Shown piece after piece: positions 23,896 through 26,474 of a DNA stretch of 26,474 nt; the stretch's first letter is position 1; every line of letters starts with the position of its first letter. The DNA lies in NCBI RefSeq assembly GCF_900547735.1, contig NZ_URHZ01000074.1:1-26474 (forward strand), read 5' to 3'. Below the pieces are notes generated by a model. The model was not told where the DNA came from. It was given only the letters and a program-made list of their open reading frames with translations, and made no database searches. The translations under genes and the position numbers were made by a program. This DNA comes from an uncultured Clostridium sp. (GTDB taxonomy: Bacteria > Bacillota > Clostridia > Lachnospirales > Lachnospiraceae).

Positions 23896-24134
23896 TGTCT
23901 CACATCCTCCGAATTGTTGCCGTTAAGCACCAGAATCTGTTTCTCCACTTTGTCTATCTTGCCGCTGCAGGTCTGCACCAGCTTCATACCGGCCTCATAG
24001 TATTTAAAAGAATCCTCCAGGGAAACCTCTCCGTCCTCCAGATTCCTGATAATCCCGTCCAGCTCGGAAAAGATCTCTTCAATAGAGAGGTCTTCTTTTG
24101 CTGCAGCCTCTTTCTTATTTTCGTTTATCTCCAT
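23892..24134 (-). CDS. xseB: Exodeoxyribonuclease VII small subunit
   Basis: The 80-aa helical protein is the small subunit of exonuclease VII, which digests single-stranded DNA from both ends. It has the family pattern SIEEIFSELDGIIRNLEDGE, then VSLEDSFKYYEAGMKLVQTC, preceded by about 15 charged residues and followed by VEKQILVLNG. It lies 16 nt after xseA and overlaps ispA by 4 nt. The ribosome site is weak, suggesting coupling to xseA. Confidence 0.95.
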   Translation of the reverse strand: MEINENKKEAAAKEDLSIEEIFSELDGIIRNLEDGEVSLEDSFKYYEAGMKLVQTCSGKIDKVEKQILVLNGNNSEDVRQ

Positions 24135-24150
24135 ATTGTTTCACCACATC

Positions 24151-25350
24151 TCATTTCTTCTCTGTCTTCAGCACTTCTGCTTCAATCTTTCCGTCCAAAA
24201 CGCGTATCAGAAGATGCTCGCCCGCTTTCACCGAGGACGCCGATTCGACGCGCTTTCCGTTCTCATCGGTCAGGAAACCAAATCCTTTACTGATCTTCTC
24301 AAGCGGGGAAAGAGCATGAAGACGGCCGCCAAGGAGCGCCATCCTGTGCTTCCTGTCCGTCAGTTTCTGCATGAGCAGCCGCTCCATCCGCTCTCCGGCA
24401 TCGGCCAGTCTCTGACGTTTCTCATTGAGCTGCCGTTCCGGGTTATAGAGCCTTAAACGCAGACGGTACTGTTCCAGCTTATAGGCCGCCATGTCTTTTC
24501 TTCCCGACAGTGCGCGGTACAGTTTCTGCTTCGCGTCCCTGAGCTGTCCTTCAAAAAGTGAATAGTCGAATACGGCCAGCTCTGCCGCCGCCGACGGCGT
24601 GGGCGCTCTCAAATCCGCCACATAATCCGCTATCGTAACATCCGTCTCATGGCCCACGGCAGAGATTACCGGCGTCTTGCAGGCAAAAATCGCCCGCGCC
24701 ACGATCTCTTCGTTAAATGCCCAGAGATCTTCAATGGAGCCGCCGCCGCGTCCCACAATCAGCACGTCCGGCTTCATCGCATCCAGAGTCTCGATTCCCC
24801 TGGCTATACTGGCGGCCGCACCTTCTCCCTGGACCTGAGCCGGGCAGAGGATAAGCTGCACATAGGGATTACGCCTTGCCGCGATATTCATGATATCCCG
24901 GATAGCCGCTCCGGTGCTGGCCGTCACAATGCCCACCTTCATCGCATACTTCGGAATGGGGCTCTTGTATTCGGGCGCAAACATGCCCATCTCCTCCAGC
25001 TCATTTCTGAGCCGTTCGAAGCGCTTAAACAAATCGCCCGCCCCATCCAGGGTGATCTCGGCGGCATAAAGCTGATAGCGGCCGTCTCTTTCGTACACTT
25101 CAATGCTTCCCTTGACAACGACCTGCTGGCCTTCCTCCATCTTGAAGTTAAGCCCGCGCCTCTTCCCGGCAAACATGACCGCCTGGATTGCTCCGAGGCC
25201 GTCCTTCAGCGTGAAATAAATATGTCCCGACGAATGGTACTTGCAGTTGGACACCTCTCCCTTGACTGAAATCCGGTTCAGGGCATAGTCCTGGGCAAAC
25301 ATATTCTTAATATAGGCATTGACCTGCGATACGGAATAAACACTTGCCAT
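24151..25350 (-). CDS. xseA: Exodeoxyribonuclease VII large subunit
   Basis: This is the catalytic subunit of exonuclease VII. The 399-aa protein has the N-terminal OB-fold DNA-binding domain (about 1-100; YSVSQVNAYIKNMF, VKGEVSNCKYHSSGHIYFTL) and the catalytic domain with GIVTASTGAAIRDI, GRGGGSIEDLWAFNEE and SAVGHETDVTIADYVAD-type LRAPTPSAAAE, then a helical C-terminal region that binds the small subunits. It is 3 nt downstream of nusB. In Bacillus folD lies between nusB and xseA; here it is missing from this place. Confidence 0.96.
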   Translation of the reverse strand: MASVYSVSQVNAYIKNMFAQDYALNRISVKGEVSNCKYHSSGHIYFTLKDGLGAIQAVMFAGKRRGLNFKMEEGQQVVVKGSIEVYERDGRYQLYAAEITLDGAGDLFKRFERLRNELEEMGMFAPEYKSPIPKYAMKVGIVTASTGAAIRDIMNIAARRNPYVQLILCPAQVQGEGAAASIARGIETLDAMKPDVLIVGRGGGSIEDLWAFNEEIVARAIFACKTPVISAVGHETDVTIADYVADLRAPTPSAAAELAVFDYSLFEGQLRDAKQKLYRALSGRKDMAAYKLEQYRLRLRLYNPERQLNEKRQRLADAGERMERLLMQKLTDRKHRMALLGGRLHALSPLEKISKGFGFLTDENGKRVESASSVKAGEHLLIRVLDGKIEAEVLKTEKK

Positions 25351-25353
25351 TCT

Positions 25354-25797
25354 TTACACCAGCTTTGCTAAAATACCGTTTACAAACGACGGCGAATCGT
25401 CCCCGCCGAATTTCTTCGCCAGTTCCACCGCCTCATTGATAGCTACCTTCTCGGGCACGTCCTCGTCAAACTGGATTTCAAAAAGCGCCAGGCGCAGAAT
25501 CGTCAGCTCCACCTTGCCCATCCTCTTCGTCGTCCATCCCTTGGCAATCTCGTTAATCTGGCTGTCCAAATCAGGAATTTTCTCGATGATACGCTCCACC
25601 TTATTCTTCACATATCCGCCGTCAAACACATCCAGGGCCGGGCTGTGAAGAATCTCACTCTCGCCGTCCGGGGCTGAAACCTCCTCCAACGGCTCCGTAA
25701 AATACTCTTCCACCTGCTCTTTTGTCTCGTCAGCCGGATAAAAGTCAGCGCAGAACAACAGTTTAAAACAATGCTCCCGCAATTCTCTTCTGGTCAT
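25354..25797 (-). CDS. nusB: Transcription antitermination factor NusB
   Basis: NusB binds boxA RNA with NusE (S10) in antitermination complexes on rRNA operons. The 147-aa all-helical protein begins TRRELREHCFKLLF and ends with the conserved core ERIIEKIPDLDSQINEIAKG, ELTILRLALFEIQFDEDVPE and KVAINEAVELAKKFGGDDSP followed by SFVNGIL. It has an insertion of about 25 residues (about 33-58), common in Clostridia. GGAGG lies about 8 nt before the ATG. It is the first gene of the nine-gene operon that ends with recN, preceded by an unusually long leader. Confidence 0.95.
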   Translation of the reverse strand: MTRRELREHCFKLLFCADFYPADETKEQVEEYFTEPLEEVSAPDGESEILHSPALDVFDGGYVKNKVERIIEKIPDLDSQINEIAKGWTTKRMGKVELTILRLALFEIQFDEDVPEKVAINEAVELAKKFGGDDSPSFVNGILAKLV

Positions 25798-25983
25798 ATC
25801 ATGTCCTCCTGATTCTATCTACTTATCCTTTGTATCCGTCACCGTGGGCAGTGAAAAGAGCGTGAAATCCGTCTCTTTTCCCGATGGCTTTGAAAAATCC
25901 GGTCGGTGTGCTTTCACTCTTCCGGCGCTGTCCCTGTGATGGCGGTGTACGGTTTTACCGTAAAAAATCGGATAATATTCTAA
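25798..25983 (-). other. Long untranslated leader of the nusB-recN operon
   Basis: About 186 nt separate the predicted transcription start from the nusB ATG. On the minus strand it contains the hairpin TACGGT-AAA-ACCGTA and, nearer nusB, GAAAAGAG pairing with CTCTTTTC around 12 nt. The second arm could instead pair with an upstream AGTGAAA (through TTTTCACT), so two exclusive folds are possible. No open frame with a ribosome site and no known riboswitch was recognised. Confidence 0.4.
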
Positions 25984-25989
25984 TTTACC

Positions 25990-26018
25990 ATTATAACTTA
26001 AGATAGGAAATTTCACAA
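25990..26018 (-). promoter_or_regulatory. Sigma-A promoter of the nusB-recN operon
   Basis: On the minus strand TTGTGA (26018-26013), a 17-nt spacer and a perfect TATAAT (25995-25990). The head of the dispersed element at 26035 begins 17 nt upstream of the -35 box, pointing away. Confidence 0.75.
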
Positions 26019-26034
26019 GGGGAAGGAAATAATT

Positions 26035-26412
26035 TAGTTGGGGAACGAGAACGCCGCCGTTAGGTCGGGGGGGCGGGATGGTGAGGGGGGATTGTGAGTC
26101 TTCAGTCCCGGCTTGCAGGTTGTCGCGGGTGGGGAATCCGGGCAGAAAAAGTTCCTTCGGGAAACACTTGCGCTCTTTGGAGTACATAACAGTACTAAGG
26201 CGTCTGAGAAACGCCGCCTAAGTGCTGATGAACTCCCAGGTTCCCTGCGGAATCTTTTTCTCCCTTCTTCCCCACGGGAAGGTTATGGCCCGGGACTGAA
26301 GACGCAAAGGTTTTCGCCATCCCGAACCCCGGCCTACGGCCGCTGAATTGTTCATATTCCTTCAAAGGGGGGAGAAGGATCGTCGCAACCACTATATTCT
26401 TCCGAATGCTTC
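26035..26412 (+). repeat. Dispersed structured element, copy C
   Basis: The fullest copy. It begins with TAGTTG (26035), then GAGAACGCCGCCG and two G-runs, outer-stem arm GAGTCTTCAGTCCCGG (26097-26112), AGAAAAAG, hairpin TTCC-TTCG-GGAA, stem TACT-A-AGGCG / CGCCT-A-AGTG (26193-26202 with 26215-26224), CTTTTTCTCCC, and the closing arm CCGGGACTGAAGAC (about 26290-26303). A tail with a small GGCC hairpin follows and ends near TCGTCGCAACCACTA. The right limit is approximate. Sequence from 26413 to 26474 shows no feature I can name. Confidence 0.85.
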
Positions 26413-26474
26413 AAAATACCTGCTATCCGGTCTCTGACTGGTTTGGTGAGATACCGTCAGACCGTAAAAGTATC

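Noticed and set aside
1..26474. CRISPR array or insertion sequence as explanation for the repeats
   Set aside because: Copies are few, long, unevenly spaced and in both orientations; no cas gene or transposase frame was found. A non-autonomous element moved by an enzyme coded elsewhere remains possible.

Overview
The window looks like chromosome of a spore-forming, low-to-mid GC Clostridia, most likely Lachnospiraceae (old Clostridium cluster XIVa). This is inferred from the nusB-xseA-xseB-ispA-dxs-tlyA-nadK-argR-recN gene order, a GerA/SpoVAF-type sporulation gene, strong AGGAGG ribosome sites and sigma-A promoters of TTGACA-N17-TATAAT type. All genes lie on the minus strand except the spore germination gene at 12561-13985. 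No tRNA, rRNA, CRISPR array, transposase or phage gene was seen.

Layout from left to right. 1-2776: a truncated dispersed element, birA behind a small membrane-protein gene, and a patatin-like lipase. 2986-4369: an nfeD/SPFH membrane-scaffold pair with its own promoter and a two-way terminator. 4598-7361: nadE followed by a TrmH/SpoU rRNA methyltransferase. 7362-8288: a gene-free stretch built almost entirely from two tail-to-tail copies of the dispersed element. 8289-11773: a MATE exporter, tcdA, and a YitT-family protein with a long acidic N-terminal extension. 11774-12560: non-coding, with a leader terminator before yitT, a possible gene remnant, and an orphan promoter-terminator pair that predicts a small RNA of about 83 nt. 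12561-13985: a SpoVAF-like spore protein. 13993-16779: a compact operon satD / DUF3307-like membrane protein / MocR regulator behind a promoter with a 20-bp palindrome. 17022-25797: the conserved housekeeping operon from nusB to recN, covering transcription termination, exonuclease VII, isoprenoid precursor synthesis, rRNA methylation, NADP synthesis, arginine regulation and recombination repair. 25798-26474: the operon's long leader and promoter, then another copy of the dispersed element.

The most interesting signal is the dispersed element. Four copies (about 320-380 nt when complete) lie at 1-135 (cut by the window edge), 7497-7822, 7925-8295 and 26035-26412. They share a 16-nt outer stem GAGTCTTCAGTCCCGG, a UNCG-tetraloop hairpin (UUCG or UGCG), an A-tract/T-tract stem, and a stem-loop whose paired bases change together around a constant A.A mismatch. 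This is the signature of a selected RNA fold rather than of a plain DNA repeat. In two copies the sharp left edge (TAGTTG) supplies or contains the stop codon of the upstream gene. A second family of short palindromes (GTTACNGTTCACA type) sits in other gaps. The satD/DUF3307/MocR operon is the best candidate for a poorly described protein system: SatD carries a GDEF-like sequence that suggests a nucleotide-cyclase/palm-type fold joined to a DNA-binding domain.
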